A stretch of DNA of 64,000 nt from Archangium lansingense (GTDB taxonomy: Bacteria; Myxococcota; Myxococcia; Myxococcales; Myxococcaceae), in NCBI RefSeq assembly GCF_026626635.1, contig NZ_JAPNKA010000001.1:8618001-8682000 (forward strand), given 5' to 3'. Below, in pieces: positions 18,398 to 27,056 of this stretch (position 1 is the first letter of the stretch; every line of letters starts with the position of its first letter). The position numbers were made by a program, and so were the translations under genes. Under the pieces are notes generated by a model. That model saw only the letters and a list, made by a program, of their open reading frames with translations, did no database searches and was not told where the DNA came from.

Positions 18398-18621
18398 GCA
18401 TGCCAATGGGCATTGTCCTCGTCCTCGAAGAAGGCCGGCTTCAGCGCAGCTCCATTGAGAGTTTCCTCGCAAGCGCCACGGGGATGGTCTCGCTCGACAG
18501 CCACGTCATCCGGCTGCTCCGCCACTGCGGATTTCCCAGCGTCATGACACCGGAGGAGTTCGCAAAGGGAGACCGGGAGCGCTTCCCAGAAGTCTGGGCC
18601 ACACTTGGGCCAAAGGGCTGA
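18394..18621 (+). CDS. Small 75-aa protein, possible immunity fragment
   Basis: Starts MSMPMGIVLVLEEGRLQRSS and ends FPEVWATLGPKG; the ATG overlaps the stop of the truncated ATPase start (ATGA). Codon use looks coding and the sequence looks like a small globular domain (SHVIRLLRHCGFPSVMTPEE). It is not recognised. It may be a surviving end of an immunity protein, or a small complete one. It lies between copy 2 of the ATPase start and the intact ATPase gene. Confidence 0.55.
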   Translation: MSMPMGIVLVLEEGRLQRSSIESFLASATGMVSLDSHVIRLLRHCGFPSVMTPEEFAKGDRERFPEVWATLGPKG

Positions 18622-18686
18622 AGCTACCTGGCCATCCTCCCGGAACAACAAGAGCTACGTAAGGCGACTGGAACAAGCGGACTCCC

Positions 18687-20645
18687 ATGAACGCCCCTTC
18701 ATCGACATCCCTCACCCTGCGCGACTGCGCCCTGGCTGCCCTGGCGCGGCAGTTCCCCGACTCGGAGCAGGCCCCGGCGGAGCTCCAACTCCTCCACCGC
18801 TCCAGACAAGCCCTGGAGGGTCAACAGCGTGACTGGCTCTCGGGCGCACGGGCCTGCCTGGAGACTCCCAGCCCCGTGGACGTCCCCCTGGTGCGGCTCG
18901 CCCGGGCGCTGGGCCTCACCCTCCTGGAGCAGCTCACCATCGCGCTCGCCGCGGCCGTGGAGGAGGAGCCGCTGGTAGGCCGCGTCCTCGCCTCGCTCCA
19001 GGCCCCCACCGGCGGCTCACGGCCCACGCTGGGCCTCGTCTCCATCGCCTTCGCGGAGGCGGCCCCACCCCTGGGACCATCCCCCTTGCATACGCTCGCC
19101 AATGGCGCCGCCCTCCAGAGCCGGCTGCTCTCCCGGCTCACCCCGGAGGCGCCCCTCGCCGAGCAGGCGCTTGCGCTGCCCCTGCCCATCTATCTCGCCC
19201 TCCGCGGCCAGGAGGCCTCGTGGCCCGGGACGACACTCGGGCTCGGCCCCTACCCCGAGGTCCTCCTGCCGGACTCCGTCCTCGACGAGGCGCGCCGCCA
19301 CGCGGACACCCTCATCCTCCACCCGAGCAGCGCGCTCCAGCTGCGCGGTGGCTCGACGGCGGAGCTACGCACCGTGGCCACCGCGCTAGCCGCCGCCCTG
19401 AAACGCCACCCGCTCTTCATCGAGACCGATCGGCTCGACGCCCTCGGCCCCTATCTCCAGCTGCACTCGCTGCTGCCCGTGTTCTGCTTCGAGCTGGGCC
19501 CTGGTGAGCGCAAGTCCGTACCGCCCCTGCCCTTCTACGAGGGTCCCGTCCTGCTCATCTCCGGCTCGGAGGGGAACCTCGAGTGGCTGGCGGGGGCCAT
19601 GCCCACCTGGTCCCTACCAGTGCCCGGGCGCACCGAGCGCAAGGCCCTCTGGGAGGCCACCCTGGGCGATGCCGCGCTGGCCGAGCACCTCGCTGGCACC
19701 CACCGCCACCGCGCCGGGAGGATCTCCCACCTGGGCCGGCTGGCGCGGCGTCATGCCGCCATGCAGGGACGGACAACCCCAGAGGAGCGGGACATGGTGG
19801 CCGCGGCCTGGTCGAGCGACGCGGGCGGACTGGGCGCACTGGCCCAGGCCCTGCCGGATCGCATCAGCGACGAGGCCCTGGTGGCCAACCCGCCACTCGC
19901 CGCCGAGCTCCAGGCGCTGCTGCTGCGCTGCCGCGCGCGAGAGGGCCTGGCCGAGGGGCTTGGTGCCTCCGCCACGACGCGCTACCGCACGGGGGTGACG
20001 GCGCTGTTGGTAGGCCCCTCCGGCACGGGCAAGACGCTGGCGGCGGGCTGGCTCGCCACCCGGTTGGGAATGCCGCTGTACCGGGTGGACCTGGCCAGCG
20101 TGACGAGCAAGTACATCGGCGAGACCGAGAAGAACCTCGCGCAGCTCTTCGCCCGAGCCGAGCACGCCGAGGTGATGCTCCTGTTCGACGAGGCGGATTC
20201 GCTCTTCGGCCGGCGCACGGACATCCGGGACTCCAACGACCGCTTCGCCAACGCGCAGACCAACTACCTGCTCCAGCGCATCGAGTCCTTCGACGGCGTG
20301 GCGCTCCTGACGAGCAACAGCAAGGGCCGGTTCGATCCGGCCTTCATGCGCCGACTGGACGCCATCATCGAGTTCCCGATGCCCGGGCCGGAGGAGCGGC
20401 GCTCGCTCTGGCTGTCACACCTGGGAGAGGGACACCGGGTGGCGCCCAAGGACCTGAACCGGCTGGCCGCGATGGTGGAGCTGAGCGGAGGGCACATCCG
20501 CAACGCAGTGCTGCTCGCGGCGGTGCTGGCGCGCGGTGAGGGGCGCCCCATCGAGTACGGCGATCTCTTGAAGGGCTTCGCAAGCGAATACAAGAAGCTC
20601 GGACGTCACGTCCCCTCGGAGCTGCGGGAGCCGGGGACGAACTGA
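18687..20645 (+). CDS. AAA+ ATPase of the eCIS-associated (Afp15-like) type
   Basis: 652 aa. The C-terminal half is a classical AAA+ domain. It has Walker A GPSGTGKT (residues 443-450), Walker B VMLLFDEADSLFG, a sensor 1 region LLTSNSKGRFDPAFMRR with the arginine pair, and a lid that ends near the C-terminus. The N-terminal 400 residues are a family-specific, probably degenerate ATPase-like region. Stand-alone ATPases of this layout are regular members of extracellular contractile injection system loci, where they are thought to act in assembly or loading. The ATG at 18687 is supported because this leader is found in three copies. It is followed 18 bases later by the NIDO/kelch gene. Confidence 0.88.
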   Translation: MNAPSSTSLTLRDCALAALARQFPDSEQAPAELQLLHRSRQALEGQQRDWLSGARACLETPSPVDVPLVRLARALGLTLLEQLTIALAAAVEEEPLVGRVLASLQAPTGGSRPTLGLVSIAFAEAAPPLGPSPLHTLANGAALQSRLLSRLTPEAPLAEQALALPLPIYLALRGQEASWPGTTLGLGPYPEVLLPDSVLDEARRHADTLILHPSSALQLRGGSTAELRTVATALAAALKRHPLFIETDRLDALGPYLQLHSLLPVFCFELGPGERKSVPPLPFYEGPVLLISGSEGNLEWLAGAMPTWSLPVPGRTERKALWEATLGDAALAEHLAGTHRHRAGRISHLGRLARRHAAMQGRTTPEERDMVAAAWSSDAGGLGALAQALPDRISDEALVANPPLAAELQALLLRCRAREGLAEGLGASATTRYRTGVTALLVGPSGTGKTLAAGWLATRLGMPLYRVDLASVTSKYIGETEKNLAQLFARAEHAEVMLLFDEADSLFGRRTDIRDSNDRFANAQTNYLLQRIESFDGVALLTSNSKGRFDPAFMRRLDAIIEFPMPGPEERRSLWLSHLGEGHRVAPKDLNRLAAMVELSGGHIRNAVLLAAVLARGEGRPIEYGDLLKGFASEYKKLGRHVPSELREPGTN

Positions 20646-20663
20646 AGACGGGAGGAAATGCAC

Positions 20664-22394
20664 ATGGCAGACACTCCGCAGACTCCATCCAACAAACCGA
20701 AGCCAGTCATCGTGGACAACGGCCCCAATGCCCACATGCTCTCGTCCAATGACGACCGCTCGGCCGGCCCCGTCGAGCTGGGCTTCCCCGTCAACTTCTT
20801 CGGGACGGTCTTCACGTCGCTGTACGTCAATACCAACGGCAACGTCACCTTCCGGGAGCCCCTGTACAAGTACCTCCCCTTCCGGATGACGACCCAGGCG
20901 CCTCCCATCATCGCGCCCTTCCTGGCGGACGTGGACACCCGGCCAGGGGCCTCGGGCCGCGTCAGGTACGGCCCCACGACCTTCGAGGGCCGCTACGCCC
21001 TGGGCGTGAACTGGCTCGACGTCGGCTACCACTGGGAGCGGCTCGACAAGCTCAACCGCTTCCAGCTCCTGCTGGTGGACCGAAGCGACCTGGGCTTTGG
21101 CGACTTCGACATCGTCATGAATTACGACCGCATGGCGTGGGAGTCCGGAGAGTCCGCCGGTGGAAGCGAGGGCCTGGGCGGGCTCGCCGCGGGCGCGGGC
21201 TTCTCAGCGGGCACCGGTGAGACTGACACCTTCTTCGAGTTCCCGGGCGCCCTGGCCAACGGGGGGTTGCTCGACAGCAACCTGAAGACCGGGTTGACCA
21301 ACACGAAGCGCAACAGCGACATCCTGGGCCGGCACATCTTCCGGATGCGCAGGGGGAGGATCGACTTCGAGAGAAGCATCCGCGAGGGCGGCCATCTCAT
21401 GCCTCGCGCGGTGTTGCTGGCAGATGGCCGGGTGCTCGCGCTTGGCGAGTTCAATCCCTTCTCGGATGTGTTCAACCCAGTCACGGACGAGTGGGCGGCC
21501 ACGGGCAAGACCACCGCCAACCGTCGCCGCCATACGGCCACGCTGTTGCCGGATGGACGGGTGCTGGTGACGGGTGGCGAGGACAAACCGCGCACCGCGG
21601 AGCTGTATGATCCGGTGGCGGGCACCTGGGCGGCAGTCACCGACATGAGCGTGGGTCGCATCGACCACACGGCCACGCTGCTGCCGGATGGACGAGTGCT
21701 GGTGGTCGGAGGGCACGAGGCCTTCGGCTCCACCACTCGGAATGCCACGGCCGAGCTGTTTGACCCACAGAATGGAAACTGGACCTCCACAGGCAGCATG
21801 CAGACCGCTCGCAGCGCGCACACGGCCACCCTCGTGAGCAAGAACGGGCGGGCCCTGGTGCTGGTGGCCGGAGGCGAGGGCGCCACGAGCAAGCTCGCCT
21901 CGGCCGAGCTGTACGATCCGGAAACGGGAACCTGGACGGCGACGGGCAACATGGGCCTCGTCCGCTATGCCCACACGGCCACGAGGCTCCAGGATGGGCG
22001 GGTGCTGGTGGCCGGGGGTGAGCCCTCCGACCTCTCCGATGAGTTCCCCGAGCCGCGTGGCAGGGCCGAGCTGTACGATCCAGCAACGGGAAGCTGGGCG
22101 GCCACGGGCAGGATGAACAGACCGCGCCGCAGCCACGCCGCCGTCCCACTGAATACAGGCCACGTACTCGTCCTCGGAGGCTTCCACGAATCCGCGGGTA
22201 TCCAAGCCGGAGTCGAGCTGTACGACCCTGTCCTGGGCAGCTGGAGCGTTCTGGGTCCCATGCAGGTGAGGCGCGAGTTCCACGCCGCGCTCCTGCTGGA
22301 GGATGGCCGGATACTGATTGTGGGAGGTATCACCAACCCCAACACCCTCCAGGGGACGTACGAGCTGTACTACCACCCGTTCGCCAACAGGTAG
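20664..22394 (+). CDS. NIDO-domain and kelch-repeat protein
   Basis: 576 aa from the ATG at 20664, which has GGAGG 8 bases upstream; an ATG at 20658 is too close to that site. No signal peptide. Residues about 15-225 resemble a nidogen-like (NIDO) domain (LGFPVNFFGTVFTSLYVNTN then a VMNYD strand). After that come about six kelch-type repeats with the signature HTATLLPDGRVLVTGG followed by AELYDP and TWAATG, predicted to form a beta-propeller. NIDO and kelch parts usually bind proteins or glycans. The absence of a leader and the position in the eCIS-like operon suggest it is cargo, or a structural or targeting part, of the particle (inference). Confidence 0.85.
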   Translation: MADTPQTPSNKPKPVIVDNGPNAHMLSSNDDRSAGPVELGFPVNFFGTVFTSLYVNTNGNVTFREPLYKYLPFRMTTQAPPIIAPFLADVDTRPGASGRVRYGPTTFEGRYALGVNWLDVGYHWERLDKLNRFQLLLVDRSDLGFGDFDIVMNYDRMAWESGESAGGSEGLGGLAAGAGFSAGTGETDTFFEFPGALANGGLLDSNLKTGLTNTKRNSDILGRHIFRMRRGRIDFERSIREGGHLMPRAVLLADGRVLALGEFNPFSDVFNPVTDEWAATGKTTANRRRHTATLLPDGRVLVTGGEDKPRTAELYDPVAGTWAAVTDMSVGRIDHTATLLPDGRVLVVGGHEAFGSTTRNATAELFDPQNGNWTSTGSMQTARSAHTATLVSKNGRALVLVAGGEGATSKLASAELYDPETGTWTATGNMGLVRYAHTATRLQDGRVLVAGGEPSDLSDEFPEPRGRAELYDPATGSWAATGRMNRPRRSHAAVPLNTGHVLVLGGFHESAGIQAGVELYDPVLGSWSVLGPMQVRREFHAALLLEDGRILIVGGITNPNTLQGTYELYYHPFANR

Positions 22395-22448
22395 GCGCAC
22401 ACTGCCCACAGGGGTGTGCGATTGACGCCCCAATCGTTTCCAGGCATG

Positions 22449-22473
22449 AGAGCGGCACCGCGGATGCCGCTCT
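22449..22473 (+). terminator. Terminator after the eCIS-like locus
   Basis: Perfect 9-bp inverted repeat AGAGCGGCA / TGCCGCTCT with a 7-base loop, 55 bases past the NIDO/kelch stop, followed by TCGTG. A shorter hairpin (CGCACAC/GTGTGCG, 22396-22420) precedes it. Together they probably end the plus-strand operon. Confidence 0.6.
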
Positions 22474-22510
22474 TCGTGAGCCACGCGGCAGCATCAAGGG
22501 GGGTAGCGTC

Positions 22511-24220
22511 TTGATTCAGAAGCCATTGAGCAAAGCGTTCATTCTGCTGGCTATTCTCGCGGCCAGCGCCTGCAGCAATCCCGATCCCACGGACGGCCCT
22601 GACTCGCCCGAGTGCGTCGCAGCCGCGTGCGATGCGAACGCGGCGTGTGACACCAGCTCGGGACAGGCGGTCTGCACCTGCAACACCGGTTACTCCGGCG
22701 ACGGCAAGACCTGCACGGACGTGAACGAGTGCGCCACGGCGGGACGCTGCGCGGCCGACGCCACCTGTACCAATACGCCGGGCAGCTTCACCTGCGCCTG
22801 CAAACCAGGCTTCTCCGGCGATGGCCAGACATGCGCGGACGTGGACGAGTGCGCCACCAACACCGACAACTGCTCGGACAACGCCACCTGCACCAACGTG
22901 CCGGGCGGCTTCTCCTGCGCCTGCAAACCGGGCTACTCCGGCAATGGCCTGACGTGCACCGCCCAGACCCAGACCGGGCGAGTGCTCGTCTTCGCGGATG
23001 GGGCTGGCACCACGACCAACCCGGTCACCGCCGCCGCGGCGACGTCGCTCGGCATCACCGTCACCGTGACCCGGAACGAACAGGACTTCGCCGCGTCCTT
23101 CGACGCCAGCGGCTTCGAGGTGGTGGTGGTGGAGTCGGAGACCGTCCCCCTCCCGGCCAACGTGCAGTCGAGGCTGACGAGCTGGGTACAAGGGGACGGC
23201 AAGGCGCTCGTCGCCCATCCGGCGCTCAACCAGATTACGGCGTTGCAGGACCTGCTCGAGGTGGATGCCGCCGCCCCCTTCACGACCTGGCGTGACGTAT
23301 ACGCGGTGCAGGACCTGGCACCCAACCTCTTCGAGCAGCACCAGACCCTCCCCCACCCGCTCGCGCCTGGCACCAGTGGCACCGCTCGCGGCGTGCAGCT
23401 CACCCCGCGCGGGTCCGGCCTGAAGCTGGCCGCACTCGACAGCGCCACCGGCGCGGGGGCCATTGTCGCCACCCGTGACCAACACGTCCTCGTCCATGGC
23501 TTCCGAGCCTCCGACGTGGCCCAGGTGGACAAGGACACCGATGGTGTGCCGGATGTCCAGGAGCTCCATGCCAACGAGCTGCTCTACCTGCTGAACCCAC
23601 GGGTGCTGGTGTTCGACGACTACCCCCTGGGCGGCCGGTTCTCCGCCAAGGCGGTGACGCAGCTGAAGATGACGGCCCTCTACACGTCGACCGAAACCCA
23701 GTTCAACACCACCTATGATCGCGGTGGCTTCCAGCTGCTCGTATTGCAGACTGGAACCAAGGACCTGCCCACCGCGGTGGAGACTCGGACGAGGACCTGG
23801 GTCAAGGCGAGCAACCGCGCCATCGTCTCCTGTGGGGACCTGGATCAGCAATACAACCTGCAGCTGGCACTGGATGTGACCGCCAAGTCCTTCCAACTCA
23901 ACCGGCAGGTCCACGCCGTCCCCTCCAGCCCGCAGAACTTCTTCTCCCTGCGCGAAACGCTGCCCTCCCCCCTCTCGGGCAACACCTACCTCAACGACAG
24001 TGGCGACGAGCTCACCCTCCCGAACTCGAACAGGGGATTCATCGCCGCACGCTTCGACTCGGCCACCGGCCCTGGCGCCATCTCCGTGACCCGGGAGAAC
24101 AAGGTCATCGTCAATGGGTTCGTCCTGTTGGAGATGGACACGGCTGACGGCGACAGCGATGGCAAGCCCGACGTCCAGGAGCTGCTCGTCAACGAGCTCG
24201 TCTTCCTCGGCGCCCCGTAG
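22511..24220 (+). CDS. Lipoprotein with EGF-like domains and a duplicated C-terminal domain
   Basis: 569 aa from a TTG start preceded by AGGGGGG (22497-22503). The N-terminus is a lipoprotein signal (FILLAILAASAC, Cys about 21). Three cysteine-rich EGF-like modules follow (residues about 35-155), two with a DVNECAT/DVDECAT calcium-binding signature. The rest is two copies of a domain of about 200 residues, each starting with a strand of the type RVLVFADG / RVLVFDDY and ending with a DTDGVPDVQELHANEL / DSDGKPDVQELLVNEL thrombospondin-3-like calcium motif. It is likely an outer-membrane surface protein for adhesion or recognition. Function not known. Confidence 0.85.
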   Translation: MIQKPLSKAFILLAILAASACSNPDPTDGPDSPECVAAACDANAACDTSSGQAVCTCNTGYSGDGKTCTDVNECATAGRCAADATCTNTPGSFTCACKPGFSGDGQTCADVDECATNTDNCSDNATCTNVPGGFSCACKPGYSGNGLTCTAQTQTGRVLVFADGAGTTTNPVTAAAATSLGITVTVTRNEQDFAASFDASGFEVVVVESETVPLPANVQSRLTSWVQGDGKALVAHPALNQITALQDLLEVDAAAPFTTWRDVYAVQDLAPNLFEQHQTLPHPLAPGTSGTARGVQLTPRGSGLKLAALDSATGAGAIVATRDQHVLVHGFRASDVAQVDKDTDGVPDVQELHANELLYLLNPRVLVFDDYPLGGRFSAKAVTQLKMTALYTSTETQFNTTYDRGGFQLLVLQTGTKDLPTAVETRTRTWVKASNRAIVSCGDLDQQYNLQLALDVTAKSFQLNRQVHAVPSSPQNFFSLRETLPSPLSGNTYLNDSGDELTLPNSNRGFIAARFDSATGPGAISVTRENKVIVNGFVLLEMDTADGDSDGKPDVQELLVNELVFLGAP

Positions 24221-24267
24221 CAACCCCAGCAGCGGCACGCGGTTCTCCCGGAAGGGGGCGGGGTTGC
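24220..24267 (+). terminator. Possible terminator hairpin after the EGF lipoprotein
   Basis: Perfect 8-bp arms GCAACCCC and GGGGTTGC with a 32-base loop at the end of the lipoprotein gene. The long loop and lack of a T-run make it weak. Confidence 0.3.
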
Positions 24268-24321
24268 CTGCCCGCTCGCCTCCCAAGCGACAGACCTGCT
24301 TCCTCGGCCTCTGTCTTCTGT

Positions 24322-24345
24322 TCACTTAAAGAGTGAGCACTCACT
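24322..24345 (+). promoter_or_regulatory. TetR-type operator
   Basis: AGTGAG-CA-CTCACT (24332-24345) is a perfect 6+2+6 palindrome of the kind bound by TetR-family dimers. A further half-site TCACT lies just upstream at 24322-24326. It sits about 35 bases before the TetR start codon, so autoregulation of the TetR-hydroxylase pair is likely. Confidence 0.65.
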
Positions 24346-24379
24346 TTCTTTTTTGAGCAGGAAGCGCTACCCTGGCGGT

Positions 24380-25027
24380 ATGTCTGATTCGTCCCCGGGT
24401 TTGGAGCCGGCGCCTCGCGTCCGGCGTACCCAGCAGGAGCGGCGGGACTCCACCCGCCTCAAGCTGCTCGAGGCCACCGTCGAGTGCCTCATGGAGCTCG
24501 GCTACGCCCGGACCACCACCCTCGCGGTCGCCCAGCGCGCCGGCATCTCCCACGGGGCCCTCTTCAAGCACTTCCCCACCAAGGCCGCCCTGCTCGGCGC
24601 CGCCGTCGAGCACCTCTTCCCCCGCCTCATCGACGAGTACCGCTCCACCATCGACGCCACCACCTCCTCCACCGGAGATCGCGTCGCCCAGGCCATCGAG
24701 CGGCTGTGGTCCATCTACCAGCGCCCCGAGCTCCTCGCGGCCATCGAGCTGTACGTCGCCGCCCGCACCGATTCCGAGCTCGCCTCCGCGCTGAGCACCG
24801 TGGACCCGCCGCACCGCCGCCACCTCCACCGCGTTGCTCGCGAGCTCTTCCCCGACGTCGCCGCCACCCACCCCGGCTTCGACGCCATCATCGAGCTCAT
24901 CCTCAACGCCGTGCAGGGCGCCGCCGTCGGGGGCGTTGCCCTCCCCGCCAATCCTGATCACCGGCAGATGCTTGCCCTGCTCGTCCAGCTCGCCCGCAGC
25001 GCGTTCTCCTCCCCACCCCAGCCCTAG
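24380..25027 (+). CDS. TetR/AcrR family transcriptional regulator
   Basis: 215 aa from the ATG at 24380. The N-terminal helix-turn-helix reads RTTTLAVAQRAGISHGALF then KHFPTKAALL, the typical TetR pattern. The C-terminal ligand domain is not assignable. It is followed 11 bases later by the fatty acid hydroxylase gene on the same strand and preceded by a palindromic operator, so it probably represses this two-gene unit in response to a lipid-like ligand (inference). Confidence 0.9.
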   Translation: MSDSSPGLEPAPRVRRTQQERRDSTRLKLLEATVECLMELGYARTTTLAVAQRAGISHGALFKHFPTKAALLGAAVEHLFPRLIDEYRSTIDATTSSTGDRVAQAIERLWSIYQRPELLAAIELYVAARTDSELASALSTVDPPHRRHLHRVARELFPDVAATHPGFDAIIELILNAVQGAAVGGVALPANPDHRQMLALLVQLARSAFSSPPQP

Positions 25028-25038
25028 GGAGCCGCACC

Positions 25039-25956
25039 ATGGCCGACCTCACTTCCCTGGACCCCACCCAGCTCGCCACGCCGGCGTTCATCCTCCTCAT
25101 GCTCGTGGAGCTCGCCTGGCTCGCCCGGCACCGTCAGGAGGGCTACGTGGGCTACGCCGCCAAGGACTCCGCGGCCAGCCTCACCATGGGCACCGTCTAC
25201 TCCCTCATCTACATGGGCTGGAAGGGCGTGGAGTATGCCTTCTACTCCGTCCTCTACGAGCTCTCGCCCCTGCGGCTCGGCAGCGGGCTCCTCGCCTGGG
25301 TGCTGCTCTTCTTCGCTGAAGACCTCTGCTACTACTGGTTCCACCGCATCCATCACGAGTCCCGCTTCTTCTGGGCCTCGCACGTGGTGCACCACTCCAG
25401 CCAGCACTACAACCTCTCCACCGCCCTGCGGCAGACCTGGACGCCCATGACGGGCCTGCTCTTCTGGGCCCCGCTGCCGCTGCTCGGCTTCCATCCGGCC
25501 ATGGTCCTCACCGCCCATGCCATCAGCCTGCTCTACCAGTTCTGGATCCACACCGAGGCCATCGGCCGCATGGGTCCGCTCGAGTGGGTGCTCAACACGC
25601 CCTCGCACCACCGCGTCCACCACGGCTCCAACGAGCGCTACCTGGACAAGAACTACGCGGGCATCCTCATCATCTGGGATCGGCTCTTCGGCACCTTCCA
25701 GCCCGAGGAAGAGCGCCCCATCTACGGACTCACCAAGAACATCGGGACGTACAACCCGCTGCGCATCGCCTTCCACGAGTACGCCGCCATCCTCCGCGAC
25801 GTACTGCGCCCCAACCCGCTGCGCGTGCGCCTGGGCCTGGCGTTCCGCAATCCCGCGTGGAAGCCTCCGCAGGCCTCAATCCCGGCAGCAGGCGATGGCG
25901 CCGTCCTGGGAGCGGAAGAAGGCAGTCGTCAGCTCCCGTCCCACCCAGGCGCATAG
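25039..25956 (+). CDS. Fatty acid hydroxylase / sterol desaturase superfamily membrane protein
   Basis: 305 aa integral membrane di-iron protein. The histidine clusters are FHRIHHESRFFWASHVVHHSS in the middle and HHRVHHGSN near residue 195, matching the HxxHH/HxxxH ligands of the family. Hydrophobic helices precede and separate them. The enzyme would hydroxylate or desaturate a lipid using oxygen. The last 27 codons overlap the 3' end of the convergent DACNV-like gene (25876-25956), so its C-terminal tail is not constrained by the enzyme fold. Co-transcribed with the TetR gene. Confidence 0.88.
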   Translation: MADLTSLDPTQLATPAFILLMLVELAWLARHRQEGYVGYAAKDSAASLTMGTVYSLIYMGWKGVEYAFYSVLYELSPLRLGSGLLAWVLLFFAEDLCYYWFHRIHHESRFFWASHVVHHSSQHYNLSTALRQTWTPMTGLLFWAPLPLLGFHPAMVLTAHAISLLYQFWIHTEAIGRMGPLEWVLNTPSHHRVHHGSNERYLDKNYAGILIIWDRLFGTFQPEEERPIYGLTKNIGTYNPLRIAFHEYAAILRDVLRPNPLRVRLGLAFRNPAWKPPQASIPAAGDGAVLGAEEGSRQLPSHPGA

Positions 25957-26934
25957 CACCTCGTACGTCCGCCGACGCGCGCCGCCCACCCGTGTGGGCT
26001 CGCGGATCAGCGTCTCCGGGTGCCGGATGAACACGTTGTAGCCCAGGATGAACCCATCCGAGCGCAACACGGTGATGCCATCCGTCGCCATCATCCCGCG
26101 CAGGAGCTGCGCCGCCGAGCTCACCGCCGACGCCGCCTCCATCTCCCGCGTCTCGTGGTAGTGCATCACCCGCGCAACCATGTCCAGCGGCTCCTCCAGC
26201 AGCACGCCGTCCACGAAGAGCGGAGAGCCCTCGCTGCCCTTGGGCAACACCGCCACCAACGTGCCGTGCGAAGCCTGCATCGCCTCGAAGAGCACCCGCC
26301 GGTAGAAGTCCCGCGTGTAGCTGCGCGCCGGCTCCTTCACGTCCGCCGTCAGCCCCAGCGCCAGCTCGTCCATGGCCACCGTGGGCAGCGTCGCCTCCAC
26401 CCGCGAGCCCGACAGGAAGATATGCCGGTAGAGGCCGCCCATCCCCCTCAGCTCGATGACGTTCTCCGCCAGCTGCAGCACGCCCACCATCCGCAGCGAG
26501 CGATCTCCCGCCCGCCGCATCCGCTCCAGCGGCGTCTCCACCAGCGGGAAGGGATCCGTCCGGAACACCCCGTAGGCAAAGCCCTCCGGCACCAGCAGGA
26601 CGTACAGCGACCACCAGCGTCCCTGTCCCAGCGGCGCGCACTGCTTGAGCGCACGCTGAATCGTCTCCCGTGTCCGAGGGCCCGCCCCGAGCGCAACCGG
26701 CTCCCTCCCCCCCAGCACCCGCAGCATCCCCTCCAGGTCATCCCCCAGGAACGCCACGGGGAAGAGCGGCTCGCCCTCCTCGCGGTAGCGCGACAGCGTC
26801 ACGATGAGTTCGCTGAGGGGATCCCCCACATTCGCGGGGCCCAACCCCGCCTCATGGAGGAACGAACAAACTGCGTCCGACAGCAGGTGCCGGAAGGACA
26901 GGACCGGGGACTCTCCCGGAGCCAAAGTGCTCAT
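25876..26934 (-). CDS. DACNV-like (diadenylate cyclase-related) sensor protein
   Basis: 352 aa from the ATG at 26934. The C-terminal part has SDGFILGYNVFIRHPE, then VGGARRRTYEVL and ELTTAFFRSQDGAI, the pattern of the DisA_N-related DACN domains that are proposed to sense nucleotides rather than make c-di-AMP. The DGA-RHR catalytic signature of true diadenylate cyclases is not seen. No membrane segment. Divergent from the TPR-like gene at 27057 and overlapping the hydroxylase gene tail to tail. The family assignment is by pattern recognition and moderately sure. Confidence 0.65.
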   Translation of the reverse strand: MSTLAPGESPVLSFRHLLSDAVCSFLHEAGLGPANVGDPLSELIVTLSRYREEGEPLFPVAFLGDDLEGMLRVLGGREPVALGAGPRTRETIQRALKQCAPLGQGRWWSLYVLLVPEGFAYGVFRTDPFPLVETPLERMRRAGDRSLRMVGVLQLAENVIELRGMGGLYRHIFLSGSRVEATLPTVAMDELALGLTADVKEPARSYTRDFYRRVLFEAMQASHGTLVAVLPKGSEGSPLFVDGVLLEEPLDMVARVMHYHETREMEAASAVSSAAQLLRGMMATDGITVLRSDGFILGYNVFIRHPETLIREPTRVGGARRRTYEVLCAWVGRELTTAFFRSQDGAIACCRD

Positions 26935-27056
26935 GGACGCCCACACTGTATCAGCACCGGGGATTTTGACCGGATTGCCGTAATCCAAGAAAGCAGGGAC
27001 AATAGGGCTGCAAAGGGCTGTTCCGCCTGCACACACCTCTCCCCCCCGAGGTAGTC

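Noticed and set aside
22370..24325. 651-codon minus-strand frame opposite the EGF lipoprotein
   Set aside because: Shadow frame. The plus-strand gene has a lipobox and clear EGF modules; the minus reading is Gly/Val/Arg low complexity.
26020..27054. 344-codon plus-strand frame
   Set aside because: Shadow of the DACNV-like gene, rich in Arg/His/Gln/Pro.
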